NCBI GenBank assembly: GCA_022827345.1 | Contig: JAJDTB010000006.1 | Span: 1-64,000, forward strand | Source: Gemmatimonadota bacterium | GTDB taxonomy: Bacteria; Gemmatimonadota; Gemmatimonadetes; Longimicrobiales; Gaopeijiaceae | Direction of reading: 5' to 3' | DNA length: 64,000 nt | Shown: one piece after another, positions 42,869 through 51,596 of the stretch | Numbering within the stretch: the first letter of the stretch is position 1 | How the letters are laid out: each line of letters opens with the position of its first letter | Notes under the pieces: model-generated | Seen by the model: only the letters and a program-made list of their open reading frames with translations | What the model was told of the DNA's origin: nothing | Databases searched by the model: none | Position numbers and translations under genes: made by a program

Positions 42869-44029
42869 TTACGGCAGTCGGTAGGCCATCACGCGAGGGA
42901 TGTCCAGCTCGTCGCTGGCTACGCCGATGATGCGGCCCCCGCGCACGGCGTGGACCTCGTATTCCGCGGGCAGCTCCACCGACATCAAATGGGTCCCGTC
43001 CACGGTGAAGGCCGCCCATTCCACGAATGAACGGTCAGCCGTGCGGATCCCCAGCCAGATGCGGTTTTCGTCGTCTACGACCAGGCCGGTTAGCGCGGGC
43101 CAGACGTACGGAGCTCCCTCACGAAGCGCGTCCCCGAGGACGCGGCTGATCTCGTCGACCGCCCGGTCGAGTTCGTCGCCGGTGACGCGGATGGGCGTTA
43201 CCGGGAAGTCAAAGCCGGATTCGACCTCGCCCTGCAGATCGATGATGCGTACGTCCAGGGCATCGGAACGGGCGTGAACGATTCGTTCTCCGGCAAAGAT
43301 CCTGACGAACGAGCGCCTGCCGAAGGGATGGGCGCCGACCGACACGAATCCCTCCCGGCGGAACACCAGAGACTCGTTGGCCGGATACTCGACGAGCACC
43401 TCGTCCACGATCCGACCTGATTCCTCCCGGACGTGACGCAGGACCTCGACCCTCGTGGCCCCTTCGTCGGACCCGTCGGCATTGTACGTTGTCGACGACC
43501 GAGCCAGGTAACCCCCGGACCCCGTGAACCTTCGTGTTTCGCTACTGCTTTCCCGAGTCCCCAGGGCATGGACGTAACCGGGCTCGCCGCTGCCGGGAGG
43601 GAACACGGTAATGCGCTGCAGTTGAGAGTCCCACACGAGAAGGCTGTCACCCGGCAGCACCTGGATGGCGGACGCGCTGGCAAACTCACCCGGGCCTTCG
43701 CCTCGCCTTCCGATCGTGCGTCCGTATGTGAGATCGGGGTCAAGTGCGATGATCCCGGCGTCCTGATAATCGAGAACGTACACACCGCCCCGAGAGTCGA
43801 CGGCGATCCCGTAGACCGAGGACAGAAAGACATCATCGCCGGAAGTCGCCTCCAGGACCGCTTCAACCCAGGGACCGGCGGCCCACGGGCGAGAGTCGGG
43901 CGACAGACCGACCGCATCGCGCTCGCCGGATCGGTCGGAGCCCACATCGCCCGCGCATGCGGTGGCAAGAGCGGCGACGGCGGCCATGACCACGCCAGGA
44001 CCCTGGCCTGGACGAACTCCCGTGCTCAT
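42869..44029 (-). CDS. 6-bladed beta-propeller lipoprotein (family member 5)
   Basis: The product has 386 residues from an ATG that overlaps the M56 stop by 4 nt, so it is translationally coupled to the sensor protease. The lipobox is ATAC. It carries IGRRGEGPGEFAS and the C-terminal SDELDIPRVMAYRLP. Being in the M56 operon, this copy should be controlled by the operators at 45705 and 45751, the only propeller here with an evident regulator. Confidence 0.8.
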   Translation of the reverse strand: MSTGVRPGQGPGVVMAAVAALATACAGDVGSDRSGERDAVGLSPDSRPWAAGPWVEAVLEATSGDDVFLSSVYGIAVDSRGGVYVLDYQDAGIIALDPDLTYGRTIGRRGEGPGEFASASAIQVLPGDSLLVWDSQLQRITVFPPGSGEPGYVHALGTRESSSETRRFTGSGGYLARSSTTYNADGSDEGATRVEVLRHVREESGRIVDEVLVEYPANESLVFRREGFVSVGAHPFGRRSFVRIFAGERIVHARSDALDVRIIDLQGEVESGFDFPVTPIRVTGDELDRAVDEISRVLGDALREGAPYVWPALTGLVVDDENRIWLGIRTADRSFVEWAAFTVDGTHLMSVELPAEYEVHAVRGGRIIGVASDELDIPRVMAYRLP

Positions 44030-45666
44030 CGCGTCTCCTCCGGCCTGGCCGTGTTGATGACCACCCTCGGCGGAATCCCGTAGTAGCCGCCGCTGACGAA
44101 GTTCAGTGTGTCCATCATTGTCAGCAGCGTCCTCAACCCGCCCTCTACGTATCTGCCGTCGACCTGGGCCCGGGGATTGCGGGCCGCAACGTCGGCTCTG
44201 AGGGTTATTGCGGGCAATGAGTCGATGCCCTGGATGCGGACACGTCCATCCGGCCCGGTTGCTCTTTCCAGTATGCGTTCCGCTTCCTGCCATTCGGCTT
44301 TGGTGTCCCGCCAATCGTGTTCGGCCACTCTCCAGCGGGCTGTCCATCGCTGCCAGACACGGCCGAGCGACCGTCCCGCCGATCCCCTGGTCGAGATCAG
44401 AACGGTTCCCCCCGAGGCTCGCACCCCATATTTCTCAATGGCGTTGGGACTGCTATCGAAGCCGACCGAGCCGAAATCGAGCGTGTCCACCATTGAGACG
44501 AACGACTCCAGGCCACCCTCGACAATCCGGCCGTCCAGTAGCACCACCGGGTCCCTCGCAACCGAGGCCGGGGCCAGACTGAGATAGGGCGATCGGTTGC
44601 GACCTCGAATCAGAATGCGCCCATCCTCTTCGTCGAATGCCCGCCTGACCGCTGCGTTGCCCTTCTGTTCCCGGTCTGAAGCTGGCTGCTGCTGGGGTGC
44701 CGCCGTACGCGCCGCCAGCACCCCTTCAATGGCGGGAGCGATACTGGTCGGCGCCGGCATGTCGCACGCCGTCGCCACGGAAGCGAGGGCGAGACCGCCG
44801 AGCAGAATCGACATGGGTCTGCCGATCCTCCCGGTTTCCCGGCTCATGGTTCTCAGCCTTCGTTCCAGCACGCTTTCCGAAGTGGCCATGCCGAGGGCGA
44901 AGAGACCTCCGCCCTGACGTGCCGCACCGATACCGAGGAGCAGGTTGCCGTACTCACTGGCTGGCACGCCCGAGGCGATCACCCTCCGGTCGCAGTCGAT
45001 CTCCACGGCGGCTCCGAGCCGTCTGCACATCCACCAGATGGCGGGACTCCAGGGGAAAACCACGGCGACCAGGGCGGCGTAGAGAAGGGCAAGATGGTCT
45101 CCCGCCCGCGCGTGCTCGCGTTCGTGCTTCACCACCGTGGCACCGACGGCCTCGCCGAGCCGCAGTACCCACCGGGGAATAACGATGGCGGGTCGGGCGA
45201 TCCCCACCAGGGCGGGGCCAAAGCGCCGGGAGACGTACACGCGTTCGTCGCCAATACGGCACTTGTCCCAGCGCCGCCGGGCCCGAAGCGAGAGCATCAG
45301 CACGGTTGCGAGTGCGGTGAATACCAGCAGCGACGCGAGAGCCCATACGAACAGGGGTGTGGCGGAAGCGGACGAGGCACGCCGGCCAGGTTGGACTTGA
45401 TCCGTATCGGTCAGGCGATCGTTAGACGGTTCCTTCGCGGCACCGACGACAGAACCGGTCTCGGGATTGCCGGTGGCGCCCATCGGCGGCCCCTCGCCCC
45501 TCTCCGGGGGGCTGGCCGTCAACGGGACCACGACCGCCAGCGTCAACGCACCCAGCCAAACAAAGCGCCGGGGAACATCTGCTCTCTCGCAGAGCCGCTC
45601 CAGCGCCAGCCCGCCTGCCGCGAGGAGGGCCGCGACGGCTGCCGCGTAGATCATCCACATTGCCAT
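44026..45666 (-). CDS. M56 family (BlaR1-like) membrane metalloprotease with duplicated C-terminal domain
   Basis: The product has 546 residues. Membrane helices flank a cytoplasmic gluzincin domain with zinc motif His181-Glu-Arg-Glu-His185 and the downstream Glu region AAVEIDCDRRV. In BlaR1 systems this domain cleaves BlaI. Instead of a penicillin sensor, the extracytoplasmic part holds two copies of a TonB-plug-like segment (LLDGRIVEGGLESFVSMVDT and VDGRYVEGGLRTLLTMMDT). GGAGG lies 5 nt before the ATG. No blaI gene is adjacent; the only one seen is at 33914. Confidence 0.86.
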   Translation of the reverse strand: MAMWMIYAAAVAALLAAGGLALERLCERADVPRRFVWLGALTLAVVVPLTASPPERGEGPPMGATGNPETGSVVGAAKEPSNDRLTDTDQVQPGRRASSASATPLFVWALASLLVFTALATVLMLSLRARRRWDKCRIGDERVYVSRRFGPALVGIARPAIVIPRWVLRLGEAVGATVVKHEREHARAGDHLALLYAALVAVVFPWSPAIWWMCRRLGAAVEIDCDRRVIASGVPASEYGNLLLGIGAARQGGGLFALGMATSESVLERRLRTMSRETGRIGRPMSILLGGLALASVATACDMPAPTSIAPAIEGVLAARTAAPQQQPASDREQKGNAAVRRAFDEEDGRILIRGRNRSPYLSLAPASVARDPVVLLDGRIVEGGLESFVSMVDTLDFGSVGFDSSPNAIEKYGVRASGGTVLISTRGSAGRSLGRVWQRWTARWRVAEHDWRDTKAEWQEAERILERATGPDGRVRIQGIDSLPAITLRADVAARNPRAQVDGRYVEGGLRTLLTMMDTLNFVSGGYYGIPPRVVINTARPEETR

Positions 45667-45704
45667 CGGTTCCTCCCATCTCTTCGATTGCGTTGGGCCA
45701 TGTC

Positions 45705-45718
45705 ACGAAGATCTTCGT
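45705..45718. promoter_or_regulatory. BlaI-type operator 1 upstream of M56 operon
   Basis: ACGAAGATCTTCGT is a perfect 14-bp palindrome 39 nt upstream of the M56 start. It shares the ACGA...TCTTCGT core with the site at 45751. Confidence 0.65.
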
Positions 45719-45750
45719 AATTACAGTACCAAGGCTCGCCCCCTTTGTCA

Positions 45751-45764
45751 ACGACAATCTTCGT
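45751..45764. promoter_or_regulatory. BlaI-type operator 2 upstream of M56 operon
   Basis: ACGACAATCTTCGT lies 46 bp from operator 1 (start to start). With flanking TGTCA and AGC it matches the blaI-operon site at 35799-35820 except for two bases. The remaining part of the 310-nt gap 45667-45976 holds the 5' region of the divergent outer-membrane-type gene and nothing else I recognise. Confidence 0.65.
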
Positions 45765-45976
45765 AGCTCGCTGGCGACGACCCGTCCGCGGGGTCCGCTT
45801 CCCGACCCTTTTGACAACCTCCGGGGTGGCAGGGATGCACGCTTTCGTACAGACTCAATGTGGATTACAGCCACAAAGTTCGCGACGCGGCACACCGCAA
45901 AGCGCGCCAACCTCGCGCGGCGCGCGCCGCCCTCCGGTCGCTCGGGTGTCCGTCGCCCAGCACGGGAGGTCGCCCC

Positions 45977-46708
45977 ATGACACGAAGGATCCTGTTCCTC
46001 GCCGCAGTTCTCGCCGCCGCCATCACCTCGACCGCCACTGCCCAGAGCGTCTGGATCGGCGGTCGCGCCGGCACCTTCGGAGCCGGTCTCGATGTCTCGG
46101 TCGCCGCCAACGACTGGTTCATCCTGCGGGCCGGGACGGGGGGACACGGCACCTACGCCGACCTCACCTCGGTATCCGGACTGGCGGAGAACCGCACCGG
46201 AATTCTGACCTTCCCGAACAGGATCTACACCCTCGGCGCCGACATCGAGGTGGGCAACTTCCGCATCGGCGGCGGGATGCTGTACAAGGACCAGGATCCC
46301 TACTACGCGATCAAGCTCGGCGACGGCGCGACGATCGACATCGGCGAGGGGACCTATACCGAACCCGAGGTGACCCGGCTCACCACGACCCTGCATTCCG
46401 AGCCCTGGGCGCCCTACGTGCTGGTCGGGTTCGGACAGCACACTTCGAGCGGGCTTGGCCTGTTCCTGGACGCCGGGGTGACCTTCCTCGATCAGCCACG
46501 GCTGTCGATGTCGGCGCGTGGCGATGCGTCGGTACTCCGCTCGCGCCAGTTCCGCGACGACCTGCGGGCCGAACAGAGAGACGTCCGTGACGATGTCGGG
46601 GATCTGGTCAGATTCTGGCCGATCCTCAACCTCGGCGTCCGCTACGGGATCGGCGGGCGCGACCGCGACGACCGGCGCGACCGGGAGCGACGCCGTGGCA
46701 GACGCTAG
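45977..46708 (+). CDS. Secreted outer-membrane-type beta-barrel protein, paralogue 2
   Basis: The product has 243 residues with a signal peptide ending ATAQ. It is the paralogue of 29801-30496, sharing NRIYTLGADI, GATIDIGEGTY, EPEVTRLTTTL and APYVLVGFG in the same order. It ends in a highly basic tail (RDRDDRRDRERRRGRR) that the other copy lacks. GGGAGG is 9 nt before the ATG. It is divergent from the M56 operon and may respond to the same operators. Confidence 0.72.
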   Translation: MTRRILFLAAVLAAAITSTATAQSVWIGGRAGTFGAGLDVSVAANDWFILRAGTGGHGTYADLTSVSGLAENRTGILTFPNRIYTLGADIEVGNFRIGGGMLYKDQDPYYAIKLGDGATIDIGEGTYTEPEVTRLTTTLHSEPWAPYVLVGFGQHTSSGLGLFLDAGVTFLDQPRLSMSARGDASVLRSRQFRDDLRAEQRDVRDDVGDLVRFWPILNLGVRYGIGGRDRDDRRDRERRRGRR

Positions 46709-47846
46709 AACCGGCACTCCGCTCACTCGCGAGGAGTCCGCGCGCTACGCCCGCCATCTCGTCCTTCCCGAGGTGGGCAGCGAGGGGCAGGAGCGCCTGA
46801 AGGCCGCGCGCGTGCTGCTCGTGGGCGCCGGGGGGCTGGGCTCTCCCGCCGCGCTCTACCTGGCCGCGGCCGGCGTCGGGACGGTCGGCATCGTGGACCC
46901 GGACGTGGTGGACGTCACGAATCTGCAGCGGCAGATCCTGCACGGGACGGGTGGCTTGGGCAGTCCCAAGGTTGCGTCAGCGCAGGCGCGCCTTGCCGAT
47001 GTCAACCCACATGTGAGGATCGAGACCGGGCAGGTGAGCCTCACCTCTGAAAACGCCCTTCAGATCGTCTCCAGCTTCGATGTCGTCGTCGACGGGAGCG
47101 ACAACTTTCCCACGCGGTACCTGGTCAACGACGCGTGCGTCTTCACCGGCACGCCGAACGTCTACGGCTCCGTGTACCGCTGGGAGGGCCAGCTGTCGGT
47201 CTTTGCGGCGGGCGAGGGGCCGTGCTATCGCTGCCTCTTCCGCGAGCCGCCGCCGCCCGGGCTGATCCCCAACTGCGCGGAGGCGGGCGTGTTCGGCGCG
47301 CTCCCCGGCGTGATCGGGGCGGCCCAGGCGATGGAGACGATCAAGCTGATTGTCGGGGTGGGCGAGCCGCTGGTCGGGCGGCTGCAGATTTTCGATGCGC
47401 TGAGCTATCGCTGGCGCGAGCTCGAAATCCGCCGCGACCCGGAGTGTCCGGTTTGCGGAGACAGTCCGACCCAGACCGGGCTCATCGACTACGAGGCGTT
47501 CTGCGGAGTGGCGCCCGGTGAGTCCGTGGCCGGTGTGGAGGTCGGGCGGGTGGAGCCGGGGGAGCTGACGGACTTCCTCGCGCGCGAATCGCGGCCCTTC
47601 CTGCTCGACGTGCGTGAGCCGATGGAGTGGAGCGCGATGAATCTTGCGCATCTGGGAGCCGTGCACGTGCCCATGGGACAGGTGCGCGACCGGCTGGAGG
47701 AGATTCCGGCCGACCGGCCCGTCGTGGTGTATTGCCACAGCGGGGTGCGCAGCCTCGAGGTGGCGAAGCTGCTGGCCGCCCACGGCTACGACGACGTGCG
47801 CAACCTGGAGCGGGGGATTGTGGGGGTGGTGGAGCTGGAGACGTAA
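46695..47846 (+). CDS. moeB: MoeB/ThiF-type sulfur-carrier adenylyltransferase with rhodanese domain
   Basis: The product has 383 residues from a GTG overlapping the previous gene by 14 nt, with GGGAG 7 nt upstream. The E1-like domain has the nucleotide motif GAGGLGSP (44-51), the Arg of NLQRQILH, and two zinc CxxC pairs (CYRC and CPVC). The rhodanese domain at the C-terminus has the active-site loop VVYCHSGVRS. Enzymes of this build adenylate ThiS/MoaD-like carriers and load sulfur for thiamine, molybdopterin or cysteine synthesis; which pathway is unclear since no carrier gene is adjacent. Confidence 0.9.
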   Translation: MADARTGTPLTREESARYARHLVLPEVGSEGQERLKAARVLLVGAGGLGSPAALYLAAAGVGTVGIVDPDVVDVTNLQRQILHGTGGLGSPKVASAQARLADVNPHVRIETGQVSLTSENALQIVSSFDVVVDGSDNFPTRYLVNDACVFTGTPNVYGSVYRWEGQLSVFAAGEGPCYRCLFREPPPPGLIPNCAEAGVFGALPGVIGAAQAMETIKLIVGVGEPLVGRLQIFDALSYRWRELEIRRDPECPVCGDSPTQTGLIDYEAFCGVAPGESVAGVEVGRVEPGELTDFLARESRPFLLDVREPMEWSAMNLAHLGAVHVPMGQVRDRLEEIPADRPVVVYCHSGVRSLEVAKLLAAHGYDDVRNLERGIVGVVELET

Positions 47847-47880
47847 TGTAGACACGACATTATGTGATGTAGACATTACA
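47847..47880. repeat. Tandem dyad element, copy D (degenerate)
   Basis: Unit 1 is 47847-47864 (TGTAG, N8, TTATG). Unit 2 starts exactly 21 bp later at 47868 but is shortened (TGTAG, N3, TTACA). It begins right at the end of the moeB-like gene. Confidence 0.6.
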
Positions 47881-47943
47881 GTGCGGACAGGAAGGGAAGC
47901 TGACTCGATGTTATTGACTGCAGCTTCCGACAAAATCGACTAT

Positions 47944-47985
47944 ATTGTTGTATATCGGTCTCTCTGGAGTCCAATATGCAACAAT
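47944..47985 (+). promoter_or_regulatory. RBS- and start-codon-sequestering hairpin of the DUF4143 gene
   Basis: ATTGTTGTATAT (47944-47955) can pair with ATATGCAACAAT (47974-47985) over 12 bp with one G-U. The right arm contains the ATG at 47976 and the 18-nt loop contains the GGAG ribosome binding site. This would limit translation and could respond to temperature or a ligand. Confidence 0.5.
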
Positions 47986-49190
47986 TAATGCGACGTACCG
48001 ATCTCTTGAGGTCAGTGAAGACCTGCCTCGCCGAGTCGCCGGTTGTCGCAATACTGGGAGCCAGGCAGGTAGGAAAGACCACGTTGGCCTGGCAGGTGGC
48101 AGGTGATTGGCCGGGCCCGTCCGTTCACTTCGATCTCGAGGTCGCCAACGAACGACAGGCCCTGTCGCTGGCCCCGGCCAGAGTGCTCGGCGGTGCCGAG
48201 GGCCTCGTGGTGCTCGACGAGGTTCAGCGAATGCCGAATCTGTTCGAGGAACTGCGGCCCATCTGTGATCATCCCGACCGAAAGTCCGTCTTTCTTCTCC
48301 TGGGCAGCGCGTCGCTCGACGTTGTCAAGGGCGTATCCGAGACACTCGCCGGAAGGATTCTGTTCGTCGATATGGGAGGCTTCTCGCTGGCCGAGGTGGG
48401 TGTCGGCAACCAGGACCGACTCTGGATGCGTGGCGGATTCCCGCGCGCCTATCTGGCGCGATCCACACCGGCCTGGAAACGATGGATGCAGTCGTTTACG
48501 CGCACCTTCGTGGAGCGGGATGTACCGGCCATTCGTGAGGGAGTGTCGACCGAATCAGTGGGGCGGTTCTGGAGGATGCTGGCCCACGTTCACGGTCAGA
48601 CGTGGAATGCATCCGAATTGGCGCGCTCGATGGACGCCAGCCCGCGCACCGTCACCCGGTACCGGGATCTGCTGGCTGGCGCATTCATGATAAGGGTCCT
48701 GCCTCCGTGGTTTGAGAACCTGGGAAAGCGCCTGGTGAAGTCTCCCAAGGTCTATCTGCGGGACAGCGGCATGCTGCACCACCTGCTGGGACTGGACAAG
48801 ATGGGCGAGTTGGCGGTCCATCCACGCTACGGTGCGAGTTGGGAAGGATTCGCGCTGGAGCAGGTGCTTCTGGCCCACGGAGCGCACGAGGCCTACTTCT
48901 ATGCGACTCAGCGAGGCGCCGAACTGGACCTGCTGCTGCTGCGAAGGGGTCGGCGCTGGGGCTTCGAGTTCAAGTGCACGGACGCGCCCCGCACGACCAG
49001 ATCGATGCATGTAACCATGCAGGACCTGGGGCTGGAGCACCTTTGGGTCGTCTACCCGGGTGACCATGAATACCGGCTCACCGAGCGGATCACGGCGCTG
49101 CCGCTGGCCAGGGTCGGAGAAACAACCCTCGCGCCCTCCCGAGATCGCGACTCGCTTCCGAGGACGGGATTGCACACGGGCGGTGAATAG
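47976..49190 (+). CDS. AAA-family ATPase with DUF4143 domain
   Basis: The product has 404 residues. Walker A is GARQVGKT (28-35) and Walker B is VVLDEVQRMP (Asp81-Glu82). The C-terminal DUF4143 nuclease-like half includes WEGFALEQVL, AYFYATQRGAELDLLL and WGFEFKCTDA, the latter two resembling the D...ExK of restriction-like folds. Family members are widespread, often horizontally acquired, and lack a clear function; some occur in defence or toxin contexts. The leader is AT-rich and holds a start-sequestering hairpin; repeat copy D is 95 nt upstream. Confidence 0.88.
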   Translation: MQQLMRRTDLLRSVKTCLAESPVVAILGARQVGKTTLAWQVAGDWPGPSVHFDLEVANERQALSLAPARVLGGAEGLVVLDEVQRMPNLFEELRPICDHPDRKSVFLLLGSASLDVVKGVSETLAGRILFVDMGGFSLAEVGVGNQDRLWMRGGFPRAYLARSTPAWKRWMQSFTRTFVERDVPAIREGVSTESVGRFWRMLAHVHGQTWNASELARSMDASPRTVTRYRDLLAGAFMIRVLPPWFENLGKRLVKSPKVYLRDSGMLHHLLGLDKMGELAVHPRYGASWEGFALEQVLLAHGAHEAYFYATQRGAELDLLLLRRGRRWGFEFKCTDAPRTTRSMHVTMQDLGLEHLWVVYPGDHEYRLTERITALPLARVGETTLAPSRDRDSLPRTGLHTGGE

Positions 49191-49281
49191 CGGACCCTGG
49201 AACATCGACCCGACCGCGGGGTAGGCTGACAGGAATCGTCCATGACCCGTTCCGAGGGAGACAGTCATTCGCGCGCCCATA

Positions 49282-50301
49282 GTGATTCGGACCATGCTGG
49301 TGGCACTGCTTGCCGGTGCCGTAGTCCCGCCGACATTCGCCTCGGCGCAGTCCATCCCACCCACCGCCGGGGGCGGCGAACGCGAGTTCACGACCATGTC
49401 GACCGTGTTCGGTGCGGGGCTCGGTATCGCGGTGCCCCTGGCCATGGGCGCGGAAGCCTCCAAGCGGCTCTATGGAGCCGGGATTCTGGTCGGGGCGCCG
49501 ATCGGATTCTTCGGGGCAAGGGCCATCGCACGATCGCGGCCGATTTCCCGGGGGCAGGCCGGGGCCATCTCGTGGGGCGGCTATTGGGGCGGGCTCCAGG
49601 GTTACCTGCTGGCCACCGCAATGGATCCGGCGGAAGACGACCCGCTCAGGTCTGCCAGCACCGAGACCGCCGCGGCGGCAGTCATCGCGGGCAGCGCGGT
49701 CGGCCTGGCCGGGGGGCTTCTGGCCGCGCGCCGCGATGTCAGCTACCGTACCGCCAATGCCGCCGTGATGGGCAGTGTGTGGGGCAACTGGTTCGGCGCG
49801 GCCTCCTGGAGCCTGCTGGGTGAGGACCGGGGCTGGTCGAGAGCCGGCTTGCTGGCGCTGGTGGGGAATGCGGGCCTCGTGGGCGGCGCGTTTGTGGGCA
49901 ATCGTCTGCAACTCACCGAGTCCCAGTTGCGCTGGGTCAACGTTCCCGCGTTCGTCGGCGCTTTGGCAGGTGGGGGCTTCGAGCGCGTCACGCGTGGAGA
50001 CGGCGAGCCCGCAACCTTCCGCTATGCGCTGCCGGGCAGCGTACTCGGTCTGGCAGTGGGCGCCGTGCTCGCTCGCAAGTACGGCGCGGTGGATGAGGCG
50101 GCCTCCGGTGCCGAGTCGGATGGCGCAGCCGGCGCCGGCGCGAAGGAGTCTCTGCCGGGACCGGGTGCCCTGTTGAATCGGTCGGAAGGCTCGTGGTCCC
50201 TTTCGGCCCCGCTGCCCTCGCTGGCGCGGGAGCCCGTGTTGCGGCCGGACGGCCGGGATGCGCTGCTGTGGAAGATCCCGCTGTTGAGGGTGCGGTTTTG
50301 A
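49282..50301 (+). CDS. Secreted glycine/alanine-rich membrane protein, tandem paralogue 1
   Basis: The product has 339 residues from GTG, with a signal peptide ending SAQS. It consists of repeated small-residue hydrophobic segments (GAGLGIAVPLAMG, GAPIGFFGARA, GSAVGLAGGLLAARRDV), suggesting a compact helical or beta membrane domain. The end, SWSLSAPLP..AREPVLRPDG..., is shared almost word for word with the next gene. No family recognised. It sits after the DUF4143 gene but has normal GC. Confidence 0.65.
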   Translation: MIRTMLVALLAGAVVPPTFASAQSIPPTAGGGEREFTTMSTVFGAGLGIAVPLAMGAEASKRLYGAGILVGAPIGFFGARAIARSRPISRGQAGAISWGGYWGGLQGYLLATAMDPAEDDPLRSASTETAAAAVIAGSAVGLAGGLLAARRDVSYRTANAAVMGSVWGNWFGAASWSLLGEDRGWSRAGLLALVGNAGLVGGAFVGNRLQLTESQLRWVNVPAFVGALAGGGFERVTRGDGEPATFRYALPGSVLGLAVGAVLARKYGAVDEAASGAESDGAAGAGAKESLPGPGALLNRSEGSWSLSAPLPSLAREPVLRPDGRDALLWKIPLLRVRF

Positions 50302-50376
50302 TTGGATCTGCGACCTTGCGCGCCGCCGCCCGGGGTTGTTGATGACCGAAATCGTCGTGTTGGTGTAAGTTCCAGG

Positions 50377-51564
50377 ATGCGCCCATCGATTCTCGTCCGC
50401 GTGGCAATTGTGGCTGTCCTCGCCGCCGGTACCCTCGCGCCCCGGCCGGTTGCGGCTCAGGTGACCCCTGCCGACTCGGCCGCCGTGCTGCTCGCGGCTG
50501 CCGACGACTTCGACCGCCGCGGCGAGCAAGACGTGGCAGAGGCGCTCTATCGGCACATCGCCGACCGCTTCCCCGATACGGACGCCGCTGCAACCGCCCG
50601 CGCCCGCCTGGGCGAAGTCACCGTGGAGCAGTCCCGGGCCGGCGGCGAGACCGAACTCAAGGTCTGGTCAACGGTCTACGGAACGTGGCTCGGGATTGCG
50701 GTGCCGGGCGCGGCGGGAGCAGACGAATCGGAACCGTACGGCGTGGGTCTCCTGCTGGGGGCGCCGGCCGGGTTCTTCGGCGGCCGCGCCTTCGCGCAGT
50801 CGAGGCCCGTGTCGCTCGGTCAGGCGCGCGCCATTACGTGGGGCGGAACCTGGGGCATGATCCAGGGGCTGGGATGGGCCAACGCTCTGGACTTCGGGGG
50901 AGGCGAACGCATCATCGAAGGCGACATCGAGATCGACGAGGAGGCGAGCGCGGAAGCCATCCTAGCCTCGATGATCGTCGGCAGCGCGCTCGGCATCGGC
51001 GGCGGCATGCTGGCCGCCCGCCGGGAGATCTCGCCGGGCACGGCCACCACCGCCAATCTGGGCAGTCTGTGGGGGCTCTGGTTCGGGGCGGCGGGCTCGA
51101 TTCTGTTCGACCTCGACGAGGATCCGACGTGGGGCACCATGATGCTCACCGGCAATGCCGGACTCGTCGGGGGAGCCCTCGCCGGAAGCCGCTGGCCGCT
51201 CAGCCGATCGCGCTCGCGGCTGATCAGCATCGCCGGGCTCATCGGCGGCGTGGCCGGCGGCGGGATCATTCTCATCGCCCAGCCGGACGCCGACGAAACG
51301 GCGATTGCGATTCCGCTGACGACCTCCATAGCCGGCCTTGTCCTGGGCGCAGCGCTCACTTCCGGACACGACGCGGAGGAAGATGCCGCCACGGACGTAC
51401 AGGCGGCGGGGCACTTTGCACCCTCCGGCGCCCTACTGAGCCGGTCACAGGGTGCGTGGTCTCTCTCGGCCCCGCTGCCTTTGCCGGTGCGCGAACCCGC
51501 GCTCCGCCCCGACGGCCGGGACGCGCTGCGCTGGAAGGTACCATTGCTGAACGTTCGGTTCTGA
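50377..51564 (+). CDS. Secreted glycine/alanine-rich membrane protein, tandem paralogue 2
   Basis: The product has 395 residues with a signal peptide ending VAAQ. Residues 35-85 are an extra helical, TPR-like segment (FDRRGEQDVAEALYRHIADRFP) absent from paralogue 1. From there both align: TVYGTWLGIAVPG, GAPAGFFGGRAFAQSRPVS, GGGMLAARREIS, and the C-terminal LRPDGRDALRWKVPLL. Tandem duplication is the simplest origin. Function unknown. Confidence 0.68.
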   Translation: MRPSILVRVAIVAVLAAGTLAPRPVAAQVTPADSAAVLLAAADDFDRRGEQDVAEALYRHIADRFPDTDAAATARARLGEVTVEQSRAGGETELKVWSTVYGTWLGIAVPGAAGADESEPYGVGLLLGAPAGFFGGRAFAQSRPVSLGQARAITWGGTWGMIQGLGWANALDFGGGERIIEGDIEIDEEASAEAILASMIVGSALGIGGGMLAARREISPGTATTANLGSLWGLWFGAAGSILFDLDEDPTWGTMMLTGNAGLVGGALAGSRWPLSRSRSRLISIAGLIGGVAGGGIILIAQPDADETAIAIPLTTSIAGLVLGAALTSGHDAEEDAATDVQAAGHFAPSGALLSRSQGAWSLSAPLPLPVREPALRPDGRDALRWKVPLLNVRF

Positions 51565-51596
51565 GGCCGGCGCGCGACCTCGCGAATCGAGCGCCG

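Noticed and set aside
47844-47885. Repeat copy D as the promoter of the DUF4143 gene
   Set aside because: It lies about 95 nt upstream, and the AT-rich segment directly before the ATG is separate. Copies A and C between convergent genes argue against a promoter role.
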